From positions 1 through 64,000 of the forward strand of contig JAFTYF010000067.1 in NCBI GenBank assembly GCA_017461395.1: DNA of 64,000 nt, read 5' to 3'. The DNA is from Ruminococcus sp. (GTDB lineage Bacteria; Bacillota; Clostridia; Oscillospirales; Ruminococcaceae). This document shows, in pieces, positions 51,270-58,913 of the stretch (its first letter is position 1; every line of letters starts with the position of its first letter). The position numbers and the translations under genes are program-made. The notes under the pieces were generated by a model. That model was given only the letters and a program-made list of their open reading frames with translations, had not been told where the DNA came from and searched no databases.

Positions 51270-52250
51270 TCAGGTTGCGGCAGCAGACGATTCCGCCTGT
51301 GCCTTACTTGCGGCTTCTGCTTCTGCGATAGCCTTTTGTGCGTCAAGCCATTCCTTTGTATGCGCAATACTCGAAACATCGCTGATCGTCTCGCCTTCTC
51401 TGAGACTTCTTGCCACGACGATAAAGCGCATTTCCGCCTGATTATTGTAGCAGGTGGACATCGTAATAAGCCTGTCGCCGAACTGAACGTCGATTCCCGT
51501 ATCAAACAGAGCGCCGTCCTTACAGGTCTTTACATATGCGTCGAAAGCTTCCTTAGTGTCAAGCTCACACATATCCCAGTAATTAAAGCCACCGTCCTCA
51601 TACTCGCCATTTGTGGGGAGATATGCGAAGATAACGTAATCCTGCTTGTCGTATTTTGATTCGAGCTCAATGTACGAAGCCTTATCGTAGAATCCCGGTT
51701 CATTGCGGTATCTTCTGAACGAACCAAACATTGTCTCGTTGAGCATATCGTGTCCGTGGAGAATGATATTTTCCGATTGCTCATCGTCATTTGAGTTGAG
51801 AACATTGCGGTAATCCATGAAGATTGAACCGGCAAATTCATAATCCTTGTTGAGATTACGGTAGAGGTAATAGTATATCTCGCCGGCATTTTCAGCTCCG
51901 TGATATGTGTCATTTGCCTGTATTTCGCCGGGATCAAGCAAAATCGGGTTATCTACCGGAGTACCGTCTATCTTCATCCATGCGATATAATCGGCATTGA
52001 CCTTGCTGAGTGCTCTTGCCTTTGGTGTTATTCCGTGATCGGACGGAACGTAATCCACATTCTCCGACCAGTCATCCGGCAGAACAAATTCCGTTGTCGG
52101 CGGCGGCGTCGGAGCCTCCGTGGCGTCCTGAGATGAGCTTACCGTCGGGGTATCGCTTCCGTCCTTGTTAAGCGTAAAAACTAAAACTCCAGCACCGACA
52201 GCAGCCGCAGCAGCAATAGCAGCAGCCGTAATCTTTATTTTATTGTCCAT
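51270..52250 (-). CDS. Class B sortase, copy 1
   Basis: 326 residues. N-terminal membrane helix (about 8-27), a linker, and a sortase B domain: LHGHDM (His167), MSTCYN (Cys267) and RFIVVARS (Arg275), with VNADYIAWMKIDGTPVDNPI typical of SrtB. An Ala/Glu-rich tail ends it. Sortases join surface proteins to peptidoglycan or pilins. It lies 6 bases after the second sortase gene and 16 bases before the SpoIID-like gene, all on one strand. No sorting-signal protein is visible in this window. Confidence 0.9.
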   Translation of the reverse strand: MDNKIKITAAAIAAAAAVGAGVLVFTLNKDGSDTPTVSSSQDATEAPTPPPTTEFVLPDDWSENVDYVPSDHGITPKARALSKVNADYIAWMKIDGTPVDNPILLDPGEIQANDTYHGAENAGEIYYYLYRNLNKDYEFAGSIFMDYRNVLNSNDDEQSENIILHGHDMLNETMFGSFRRYRNEPGFYDKASYIELESKYDKQDYVIFAYLPTNGEYEDGGFNYWDMCELDTKEAFDAYVKTCKDGALFDTGIDVQFGDRLITMSTCYNNQAEMRFIVVARSLREGETISDVSSIAHTKEWLDAQKAIAEAEAASKAQAESSAAAT

Positions 52251-52256
52251 GTGATA

Positions 52257-53837
52257 TCACACTCCTGTGGATGCCTTTGTTTCCGGCTCAGCTGTTGACT
52301 TTGGAACAGTCGTTGTCGCTTCAGACTTCGGCTTTTCCTCCTTTGCCGGAGCGTTATACGGTACAAAATCCTCGGGATCATACTTGCCGGATTTTGAGTT
52401 GTAGTACATAGTCGGCCACTTGATATTGGGATTCAGCGTGCTGTTCTGAGTTCCCTCAAAAGCGTCCTCGCCCTCTCTTACACGGCGAGCCATGATAATA
52501 AGACGACCTCTGTCGCCGAGGTAGGTATCGCAGGTCGACAGCGTAAGAAGCTGATCGCCGTACTTCACATCGACATCGTTTGTACGGATATTACGTCTTT
52601 TGGCTTCATTTACGAAGTTGTAGAAATCTATTTCGTTCTGGAAATTGAACTTGTTCCAGCAGTCGAATTTCGTCTCGCTCTTGTCCTCAGCGTCAAGAAT
52701 GAAAACAGAGAAGATCTTATAGGTATAGTGGCTGTAGTTCGAGTTGAGGTAGATCACCGGATGATCGCTGTAATAGCCGTCAGTGGTGCGGTATTTTATG
52801 AGCGATCCGAACATACTCTCGTCCTTCATCGCATGACCGTAGATAACGAGATTCTGCGAATTAGCGACCTTGAGGTGTCCCTCCTCATCCACGTCATCGA
52901 AGTGGTTTCGCCAGTCAAGGAAAAGCTCTCCGGCTCTGTTCTCATCGCCGTTTATCTTCTTGTCGAGGTAGACGAAATTGTCCTCACCCCTGAGCACGAC
53001 GTTGTCAACGGGTGTGCCGTCGATCTTGATATAGCCGATAACATCCTTGTTCATATCAAGGAGCTTCTTTGCACCTGGCAGCAGCTTGTAAACAGGCTTC
53101 ACCCTGCCCTCCTCGACCGGTTCTAAGGAAGGATGCTCCTCTCCTGTTGCTGGTTCGGTCGTTTCGTAAGTCCAGTAGAGGTTGCTGACCTCCTCAGTGA
53201 CCTTTTTGCTCTGCCACAGTTCGAAGTAATAGTCACCCACGAGATAACCGCAAACCACAATTGCAATTATCGAGATAAGAAAAACAATCTTTCGTATAAT
53301 TTCCGGAACACTGTCGCCCTTCTGCGGAAACAGCCCTAAAAATCGCTGTTTAAATGTCTTTTTCTTCTTTTTCTTTTTAGGAGTGACCTCTGTGAGATTC
53401 TTTTCTTTTTTCTTCTTTTTTTCGTTTTTATTCTTGCTGAAAACTTCCTCAGCCATCGCTGCGGATGTCGTTTCTTCGGGAAGGACTTCCGGCTCAGGTT
53501 CGGGGAGGACTTCCGGCTCAGGTTCGGGGATTACTTCCGGCTCAGGTTCGGGGAGAATCTCCGGTTCAGGCTCGGGAATTACTTCCGGCTCGGGTGTATG
53601 CTGAACGATCTCCTCACCATACAGCTCGGCAAGAATACTTTCCGCTGTATTTCCGCCGGAATTCTGGGGTTCCTGCGATTTTTTCTCTAAAATCCGGGCA
53701 ATATTCTGCTCCCAGTCGGATGCCGCAGGAGCCTGCGGAGTCTCCGGCACGGTATTTTCCGGACGTATGGAATTTTTTATTCTATTGATTTTATCGGCTC
53801 TGCTGATTTCCTCAGAACCGCCGTTTAATTCATTCAT
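52257..53837 (-). CDS. Class B sortase, copy 2, with Pro-Glu repeat tail in the cytoplasm
   Basis: 526 residues. About 190 cytoplasmic residues contain five 8-residue PEPEPEV(I/L)-type repeats and a Lys-rich stretch, then one membrane helix (IVFLISIIAIVVCGYLVG), and a sortase B domain with YIKIDGTPVDNVVL, IYGHAM (His), LTLSTCDT (Cys) and GRLIIMARRV (Arg). Such a long cytoplasmic N terminus is rare for sortases. It overlaps the CinA-type gene by 4 bases (ATGA). Confidence 0.88.
   Translation of the reverse strand: MNELNGGSEEISRADKINRIKNSIRPENTVPETPQAPAASDWEQNIARILEKKSQEPQNSGGNTAESILAELYGEEIVQHTPEPEVIPEPEPEILPEPEPEVIPEPEPEVLPEPEPEVLPEETTSAAMAEEVFSKNKNEKKKKKEKNLTEVTPKKKKKKKTFKQRFLGLFPQKGDSVPEIIRKIVFLISIIAIVVCGYLVGDYYFELWQSKKVTEEVSNLYWTYETTEPATGEEHPSLEPVEEGRVKPVYKLLPGAKKLLDMNKDVIGYIKIDGTPVDNVVLRGEDNFVYLDKKINGDENRAGELFLDWRNHFDDVDEEGHLKVANSQNLVIYGHAMKDESMFGSLIKYRTTDGYYSDHPVIYLNSNYSHYTYKIFSVFILDAEDKSETKFDCWNKFNFQNEIDFYNFVNEAKRRNIRTNDVDVKYGDQLLTLSTCDTYLGDRGRLIIMARRVREGEDAFEGTQNSTLNPNIKWPTMYYNSKSGKYDPEDFVPYNAPAKEEKPKSEATTTVPKSTAEPETKASTGV
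53478..53597. repeat. Five tandem 24-bp units inside the second sortase gene
   Basis: Units such as GGGAAGGACTTCCGGCTCAG plus GTTC repeat head to tail and encode PEPEPEV(L/I). Units 1-3 are most alike; 4 and 5 diverge. Confidence 0.88.
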
Positions 53838-54373
53838 TCCGGTAACTGCGCCTCCGTAAGTGAATTTTTGATCGTTTCAAATATATGGAAAGCCGCCGCC
53901 ATGCGTATGCCGGAACGGCTTAAATCCGTGATTTTTCTGAATGGAAGTTGAGATGCTGTCTGTCTGCCGAAGATATCGAAGCCGATAAAGACAGTTCCCA
54001 CAGGTTTTTCGGGAGTTCCGCCGCTTGGACCAGCAATGCCTGTCACAGAAACGCAGATATCAGCGCCGGAAATTTTTTTAAGTCCGGAAACCATCGCGAG
54101 AGCAGTCTCGTGACTGACAACGCCATATTTTTGCAGAATATCGGGCGAAACGCCGAGAAATCGTGTTTTCATCTGTTCCGAGTAGGTGCAGATTCCTAAC
54201 TGAAATATCTCCGATGCACCGGACACAGCAGTTATCAGCTCCGAAATAAGACCGCCCGTGCAACTTTCTGCCGTAGAAATGGATACGCCTCTATATAATA
54301 GTAATTCTACTACATTTGTAACCAATTTGTCAAGATTTTCGGCGGTGTATTCATAAATATACATATCAGACAT
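53834..54373 (-). CDS. CinA C-terminal family nicotinamide-nucleotide amidohydrolase
   Basis: 179 residues, only the C-terminal CinA (PncC) domain: STAESCTGGLISELIT with the catalytic Ser, GICTYSEQMKTRFLGV, and VTGIAGPSGGTPEKPVGTVFIGF. It deamidates nicotinamide mononucleotide in NAD salvage. The N-terminal MoCF domain of long CinA proteins is absent. ATG at 54373 has AGAGG nine bases upstream. First of a unit with the two sortases. Confidence 0.9.
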   Translation of the reverse strand: MSDMYIYEYTAENLDKLVTNVVELLLYRGVSISTAESCTGGLISELITAVSGASEIFQLGICTYSEQMKTRFLGVSPDILQKYGVVSHETALAMVSGLKKISGADICVSVTGIAGPSGGTPEKPVGTVFIGFDIFGRQTASQLPFRKITDLSRSGIRMAAAFHIFETIKNSLTEAQLPE

Positions 54374-54509
54374 TGTTGAAAACCTCTGTTCTTTGTACAA
54401 AATGACGATAATATTACAGAGACGAACCCCTATGTTCGCCCGTGATGATTCGTAAATTATTTGTGGGACGTCGTGAACGCCTTCCCCTATAGTTGGTCAT
54501 TTTTTATTT

Positions 54510-54588
54510 CCAGCGGTAATAAAATTTTCAATCCGTCCCGAAGGGAAACCATAATTACGCATTACGAATTCCGAATTAAAACCGCTGG
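54510..54588. repeat. 79-bp element with 8-bp perfect inverted ends
   Basis: CCAGCGGT (54510-54517) and ACCGCTGG (54581-54588) flank an AT-rich core that contains the 41-bp dispersed repeat. It sits between thiI and the CinA gene. The rest of the gap to 54400 holds a degraded GAAC/GTTC palindrome and nothing else that I can see. Confidence 0.65.
54523..54563. repeat. 41-bp dispersed repeat, copy 2
   Basis: 35 of 41 positions match 19295-19335; the block ACCATAATTACGCATTA is identical. Confidence 0.75.
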
Positions 54589-54593
54589 TGCCA

Positions 54594-55766
54594 TTATGCA
54601 TTAAATGTTTTAAGTTCCGTTTCCTCTATTGCCTTCTGAATAAGCGACTCAAAATCAAAGCTGTTCTGTGCCTTCTCAACATCGGAAAGTTGAGGTCTTA
54701 CCTTGGGATGCTTGGGTGTGAATACCGTACAGCAATCCTCATAAGGAAGGACAGATGTCTCGAAAGTATCTATTTTTCGAGAAATTTCAATAATCTCCGT
54801 CTTATCCATTCCAACGAGTGGACGGAATACGGGAATTCTGCACACAGCGTCAGTGCAAGCAATAGCCGCCATCGTCTGACTTGCAACCTGTCCCACGCTC
54901 TCGCCTGTAATGAGCGCAAGGCAGTTGTCTTTTGCTGCGATTCGCTGGGCGATCTCCATCATAAGACGTCTCATTATAATAGTAAAGAACTCCTCAGGAC
55001 AGTTGTCCCTGATAGCCTCCTGAATCTCAGTAAAAGGAACACAATAGAAAGCGATTCCGCCGCAGTATGGAGTCATTTTTTCGCAGAGAGTCTCAACCTT
55101 AAGGCGTGCACGATCGGAGGTGTACGGAGGGCTTACATAGTGGATAGCCTCAATGTGAACGCCTCTTTTTGCCATCATCCAGCCGGCAACAGGACTGTCG
55201 ATTCCGCCGGAAAGAAGAAGCATAGCCTTTCCGCTGCTTCCGACAGGAAGTCCGCCTGCGCCCTTGAGGTTCTCGCCGTGAACGTAAGCGTTTGTGTCAC
55301 GGATCTCAACAGTGACCGTCACCTCAGGATTCTTCACATCAACAGTCAGATGCGGAAATTTTTCAAGAATGATTCCGCCGAGTTCCATGCAGATTTCGGG
55401 CGATTTCATGGGGAATGCCTTGTCTGCTCGCTTTGCGTTGACCTTAAAAGTTCTTGCACCGGTGAGAATTTCATCAAGATATTCAACGCTCTTTTCAGCG
55501 ATATCAGCGAAATCCTTCTCACACACGCAGGCACGGCAGTATGCGGCGATTCCGAAAATCTTTCCGACAGCGTCGATAACCTCCGAAAGATCAGAATTTT
55601 CGTCGTCGGGAGTGATATACAGCGTGGACTGCGCTCTTGTCAGCGTGAAGCTTCCGAGGGGTCTGAGTCTGCGCTTGATATTTTTTGTGAGCATATCCTC
55701 AAAGGTACGCTTGTTAAGCCCTTTCAGAGCCATTTCTCCGTATTTTGCGAGTACAACTTCCTTCAT
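54594..55766 (-). CDS. thiI: tRNA 4-thiouridine synthase ThiI
   Basis: 390 residues: N-terminal ferredoxin-like and THUMP domains (1-170), then the PP-loop adenylation domain with LLSGGIDSPVAGWMMAKRG. It activates U8 of tRNA for sulfur insertion. There is no C-terminal rhodanese domain, the normal Firmicutes form, which takes sulfur directly from a partner cysteine desulfurase, encoded just upstream. GAAAGGATAATCGCA precedes the ATG. Confidence 0.96.
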   Translation of the reverse strand: MKEVVLAKYGEMALKGLNKRTFEDMLTKNIKRRLRPLGSFTLTRAQSTLYITPDDENSDLSEVIDAVGKIFGIAAYCRACVCEKDFADIAEKSVEYLDEILTGARTFKVNAKRADKAFPMKSPEICMELGGIILEKFPHLTVDVKNPEVTVTVEIRDTNAYVHGENLKGAGGLPVGSSGKAMLLLSGGIDSPVAGWMMAKRGVHIEAIHYVSPPYTSDRARLKVETLCEKMTPYCGGIAFYCVPFTEIQEAIRDNCPEEFFTIIMRRLMMEIAQRIAAKDNCLALITGESVGQVASQTMAAIACTDAVCRIPVFRPLVGMDKTEIIEISRKIDTFETSVLPYEDCCTVFTPKHPKVRPQLSDVEKAQNSFDFESLIQKAIEETELKTFNA

Positions 55767-55779
55767 TGCGATTATCCTT

Positions 55780-56910
55780 TCATCCTCTTAATTTTTCAAG
55801 ACCTTCGCTGAGTGCCGAAACGAACAGGTCAAGCTCATTTTCAGTCGTCTCAGCTGTTATGCTGATTCTCAGGGCGCTGTCGGCTCTTTTGCCGGTTATC
55901 CCAAACATTCCGAGAACTCCGCTCTGCACGCCTTTTGAGCAAGCAGAACCGCTTGAAACGTAGATCTCACGGCTTTCGAGAAAGTGCAGCATTATCTCTG
56001 AGCGCTTTCCCTCAGCCGATATATTAATAATGTACGGTGAACCGTCATCCGGCGAATTCACACTGATCTTCGATATTTCCGACAGCCGACTGAGGAGATA
56101 TTTTTTCAATTCCGAGGCTCGTTCGCTTCGCTGAGCGATAGTTGGCGCAAGAGCTTCTGCTGCTGCGGCGAATGCGGCTATCATCGGAACGCTTTCTGTT
56201 CCGGAACGGATTCCCTTTTCCTGTTTTCCTCCTGTAACAATGGGCAGAACTCTGATTCCTTTTTTTATGTAGAGCGCTCCTGCTCCCTTTACTCCGTGTA
56301 TTTTATGACCGCTCATGGACACAAGGTCTGCACAGAGTGCACTGACTCTCACAGGAAGCTTCATATAGCCCTGAACGCAATCGCAGTGCGTAACGATTTC
56401 CGGAAATTTCCTCTTAACTGCAGAAAAAGTTTCCTTTACAGGAAGTATATATCCTGTCTCATTGTTGACGAGCATCATGCTCAAAAGACAAGTATTTTCA
56501 TCGCAGGCGGCAAGGAAATCTGCGGCATAAATTTTTCCATCCTCACGAGGCGCTATCCTGACGATCTCGAAACCAGATTTTTCAAGTGCAGAGACAGTCT
56601 CGTCAACGGAAGCGTGCTCAACGGCGGAAACAACGATTTTTCGGCGTTTTCTACCGTATGCAGCGGATACTCCGCGCAGAGCGAGGTTGTTGCTTTCGGT
56701 TGCGCCGGAGGTGAATATAATGTTTTCGGAAGACGCTCCGATAGAATCTGCGATTATTTTTCTTGCACGGTCTACAACGAGCTGAGCGTCAAGACCGGCA
56801 CGGTGCAAAGACGAGGGATTTCCGAAATTTTCGGTCATAGCGGCAACAGCGGCGTCAACTGCCGGAGCGCAGGGCTTAGTTGTTGCGGCGTTATCGAGAT
56901 AAACTGGCAT
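55780..56910 (-). CDS. Cysteine desulfurase (NifS/IscS family), probable ThiI partner
   Basis: 376 residues, PLP fold type I. YLDNAATTKP at the N terminus, the PLP lysine in SGHKIHGVKGAGALYIKKG, and the persulfide Cys in YVSSGSACSKGV. It removes sulfur from cysteine. Its position 13 bases before thiI matches the nifZ-thiI pair of Bacillus, so it most likely supplies sulfur for thiouridine. ATG at 56910 has GGAGCAGAAAA upstream. Confidence 0.93.
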   Translation of the reverse strand: MPVYLDNAATTKPCAPAVDAAVAAMTENFGNPSSLHRAGLDAQLVVDRARKIIADSIGASSENIIFTSGATESNNLALRGVSAAYGRKRRKIVVSAVEHASVDETVSALEKSGFEIVRIAPREDGKIYAADFLAACDENTCLLSMMLVNNETGYILPVKETFSAVKRKFPEIVTHCDCVQGYMKLPVRVSALCADLVSMSGHKIHGVKGAGALYIKKGIRVLPIVTGGKQEKGIRSGTESVPMIAAFAAAAEALAPTIAQRSERASELKKYLLSRLSEISKISVNSPDDGSPYIINISAEGKRSEIMLHFLESREIYVSSGSACSKGVQSGVLGMFGITGKRADSALRISITAETTENELDLFVSALSEGLEKLRG

Positions 56911-56950
56911 TTTTCTGCTCCTGATCTTTAATATTTTTATGTAACATCTT

Positions 56951-56979
56951 ATTATACCACAAATACAGAAAAAATGCAA
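56951..56979 (-). promoter_or_regulatory. Sigma-A promoter of the cysteine desulfurase-thiI operon
   Basis: Leftward TTGCAT (56974-56979), 17 bases, TATAAT (56951-56956), about 35 bases before the ATG. Confidence 0.82.
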
Positions 56980-57114
56980 CAACAGATTTGTTTTATATTG
57001 CAAATGTAGGTTCACATCAAATTTATACCAACACCACAGCTGCGAATCAAAAAGGGCGACTATTGGGCGTCCTCATTACATTCAGTGTCTCCGCACAGTC
57101 AAACACAGTTTTCA

Positions 57115-57262
57115 TTATAGTTCTTTCCGCAGATAAACCATATCAACAAGCTGAACTCCACATTCAAAAATCGGGTGGTCATAGTTATCTGTAAAGAAAT
57201 CCGGTACAACATGAGAAAGAAGTTCAATACCTTAGCAGTTTTAGATAAAATTCAAAGTAATT
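57115..57262 (-). pseudogene. C-terminal remnant of a GNAT acetyltransferase
   Basis: In the 462-base gap two adjoining minus-strand frames read [12 protein letters not shown] and, after a frame change, [20 protein letters not shown] then [18 protein letters not shown] and a stop. The second part is the usual closing segment of a GNAT acetyltransferase ([18 protein letters not shown]). No start, no acetyl-CoA loop and at least one frameshift, so it is a decayed gene end. The rest of the gap has a weak GGGCG palindrome near 57053 and the two promoters. Confidence 0.65.
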
Positions 57263-57289
57263 ACTAAGAAATAATCTATTCAGAAATCA

Positions 57290-57318
57290 TTGACAGTTCT
57301 GTATAAAAAGGATATAAT
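57290..57318 (+). promoter_or_regulatory. Consensus sigma-A promoter of the U32-like gene
   Basis: TTGACA (57290-57295), 17 bases, TATAAT (57313-57318): a perfect consensus match. Confidence 0.92.
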
Positions 57319-57325
57319 ATTAATG

Positions 57326-57346
57326 TTTGTATAATTCGAATACAAA
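57326..57346. promoter_or_regulatory. Operator-like inverted repeat at the transcription start
   Basis: TTTGTAT and ATACAAA, perfect 7-bp arms 7 bases apart, centred about 18 bases after the -10 box. A repressor bound here would block the strong promoter. The binding protein is not known. Confidence 0.6.
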
Positions 57347-57372
57347 TATACTTATTGCAAAGGGGAATTATT

Positions 57373-58668
57373 TTGAACACAGATTCTATTTCTTTCGATC
57401 TGGGCTGTAATTTTGATTACAAGCTCTTTGATTTTGTCGATCAGTACGACAAAAAGCACTCTATAACAAGCTTTTTCGGCAAGCTGAAGCACGATGGTCT
57501 TCCAGGGGGACGTACTGCTTCAACTATCCCTGATTTCACATTAGATCAGTTTGCCGACTATGTAAAAGAATGTCAGAAGCGCGACATAACTTTCAACTAC
57601 CTCATCAATCCTCTCTCTATGGATCAGAATGAGCTTGATCCTGTAGTAGGCAAGAAGATCCGTACATTCATCCACACAATGTATGATATGGGTATCAGAG
57701 CATTTACTCTTAATTCACCTATCCTTATCAAGTACATAAAAAGAGAATTCAAGGACGCTTTCGTAACACTCGGTCTTTACGCTTACCCCACTACTATACA
57801 GCATATTGAGTACTGGAGAAACTGGGGCGTTGACGAAATCACTCTTGATCATAGCTTCAACAGAAGATTTAATCTTCTCAGACAGCTTCTCACACAGTAT
57901 AAAGATACAGACCTCCACCTCCGTGTAATAGCTAACAATCTCTGCCTCAGAGAATGTCCTTTCCGCCTTGCACACGGATGCTTCGTTGGTCACTCCGATC
58001 CAGAGAAATTCTCAATGGACTATTCGCTTATTAACTGTGCTTATAAGAAGATAACCCAGCCCGCTGCTATCCTTACAGCTGAGTTCATCCGTCCTGAGGA
58101 TGTACACTACTACCGTGAACTTGCGGAGGAAACAGGCAACAAAAATTTCTCTATCAAGCTGATCGACAGAACAAGAACAACAGACTTCCTCCACAATGTA
58201 ATTAAGAGCTACATGGAAGAGTCTTACGACGGAAATCTTCTCGATATCGTCAACTGGCCACAGGCTAAAACTATCGCTACACGTCCCGATCAGGCAAATG
58301 CTGAAGGTGCTCCCGTTGGTGCTGGTGGCCCTCCTAAGGGCATCCCTAATATGAGATGGATGGATATGCTTAAGCCCGAAGCAATGATGGCTTACGGAAG
58401 AACTATGCATCTTCCCAAGCTTTATGTTGATAACAAGAAGCTTGACGGATTCCTCGAACACTTCATAAAAAACAACAAATGTTCAGAATCGCTATGTGTT
58501 AATGATATCCTTGAAAACGGCAAGACAGCTCCTAACGCCTGCGCTCACTGTTCAACATGGGCTAAAAAGGTGATTTCTTACGACGAGAATGAAGTTGCAC
58601 AGTGGACACAGATATGCTCAGGTATTCTCAACAGCATTGAGGACGGCTCTATCTATAAAGAAGCATGA
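57373..58668 (+). CDS. Peptidase U32-like (TIM-barrel, probable Fe-S) protein
   Basis: 431 residues from a TTG start with AGGGGA seven bases upstream. The body follows the U32-like pattern: KKHSITSFFGKL, RDITFNYLINPLSM, DMGIRAFTLNSPILIKYIK, WGVDEITLDHSFNRRF, and NNLCLRECPFRLAHGCF with clustered Cys. Further Cys lie in SLCVNDI and NACAHCSTW, so an iron-sulfur centre is plausible. Related proteins (RlhA, TrhP, UbiUV) act in RNA or quinone hydroxylation rather than proteolysis. The classical U32 Cys signature is not present, and the target is unknown. Ends at a strong terminator. Confidence 0.68.
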   Translation: MNTDSISFDLGCNFDYKLFDFVDQYDKKHSITSFFGKLKHDGLPGGRTASTIPDFTLDQFADYVKECQKRDITFNYLINPLSMDQNELDPVVGKKIRTFIHTMYDMGIRAFTLNSPILIKYIKREFKDAFVTLGLYAYPTTIQHIEYWRNWGVDEITLDHSFNRRFNLLRQLLTQYKDTDLHLRVIANNLCLRECPFRLAHGCFVGHSDPEKFSMDYSLINCAYKKITQPAAILTAEFIRPEDVHYYRELAEETGNKNFSIKLIDRTRTTDFLHNVIKSYMEESYDGNLLDIVNWPQAKTIATRPDQANAEGAPVGAGGPPKGIPNMRWMDMLKPEAMMAYGRTMHLPKLYVDNKKLDGFLEHFIKNNKCSESLCVNDILENGKTAPNACAHCSTWAKKVISYDENEVAQWTQICSGILNSIEDGSIYKEA

Positions 58669-58709
58669 TAAACTTCAGTCAGCGCTATAAAAATTAATAT
58701 CAAAAAATT

Positions 58710-58745
58710 CGCTCTCCATACGCCTTGATGGAGAGCGTTTTCGTT
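58710..58745 (+). terminator. Terminator of the U32-like gene
   Basis: CGCTCTCCAT/ATGGAGAGCG, perfect 10-bp stem, 8-base loop, then TTTTCGTTT. Confidence 0.92.
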
Positions 58746-58873
58746 TATGCATACCACAAAAAAACGAGAGGATTATTTTTCAAACTTTTTTCCTCCTGAC
58801 GTTTTATTCTATTATACCTTTTTTGTCTACTTTTTTAGTATAGCACCAGCAGCGATGTTGATTGCTTTAAGAT

Positions 58874-58905
58874 TGCAAAAAAATGGACGGCATGAAAGCC
58901 GTCCG
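58874..58905 (-). terminator. Terminator of the mannanase gene
   Basis: GGACGGC/GCCGTCC with a 6-base loop; on the minus strand followed by ATTTTTTTG. It lies 10 bases after the stop. Confidence 0.92.
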
Positions 58906-58913
58906 AAATTTTA

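Noticed and set aside
53465..53788. Open frame with Gly/Ser repeats opposite the second sortase
   Set aside because: Produced by the 24-bp tandem repeat read on the other strand.
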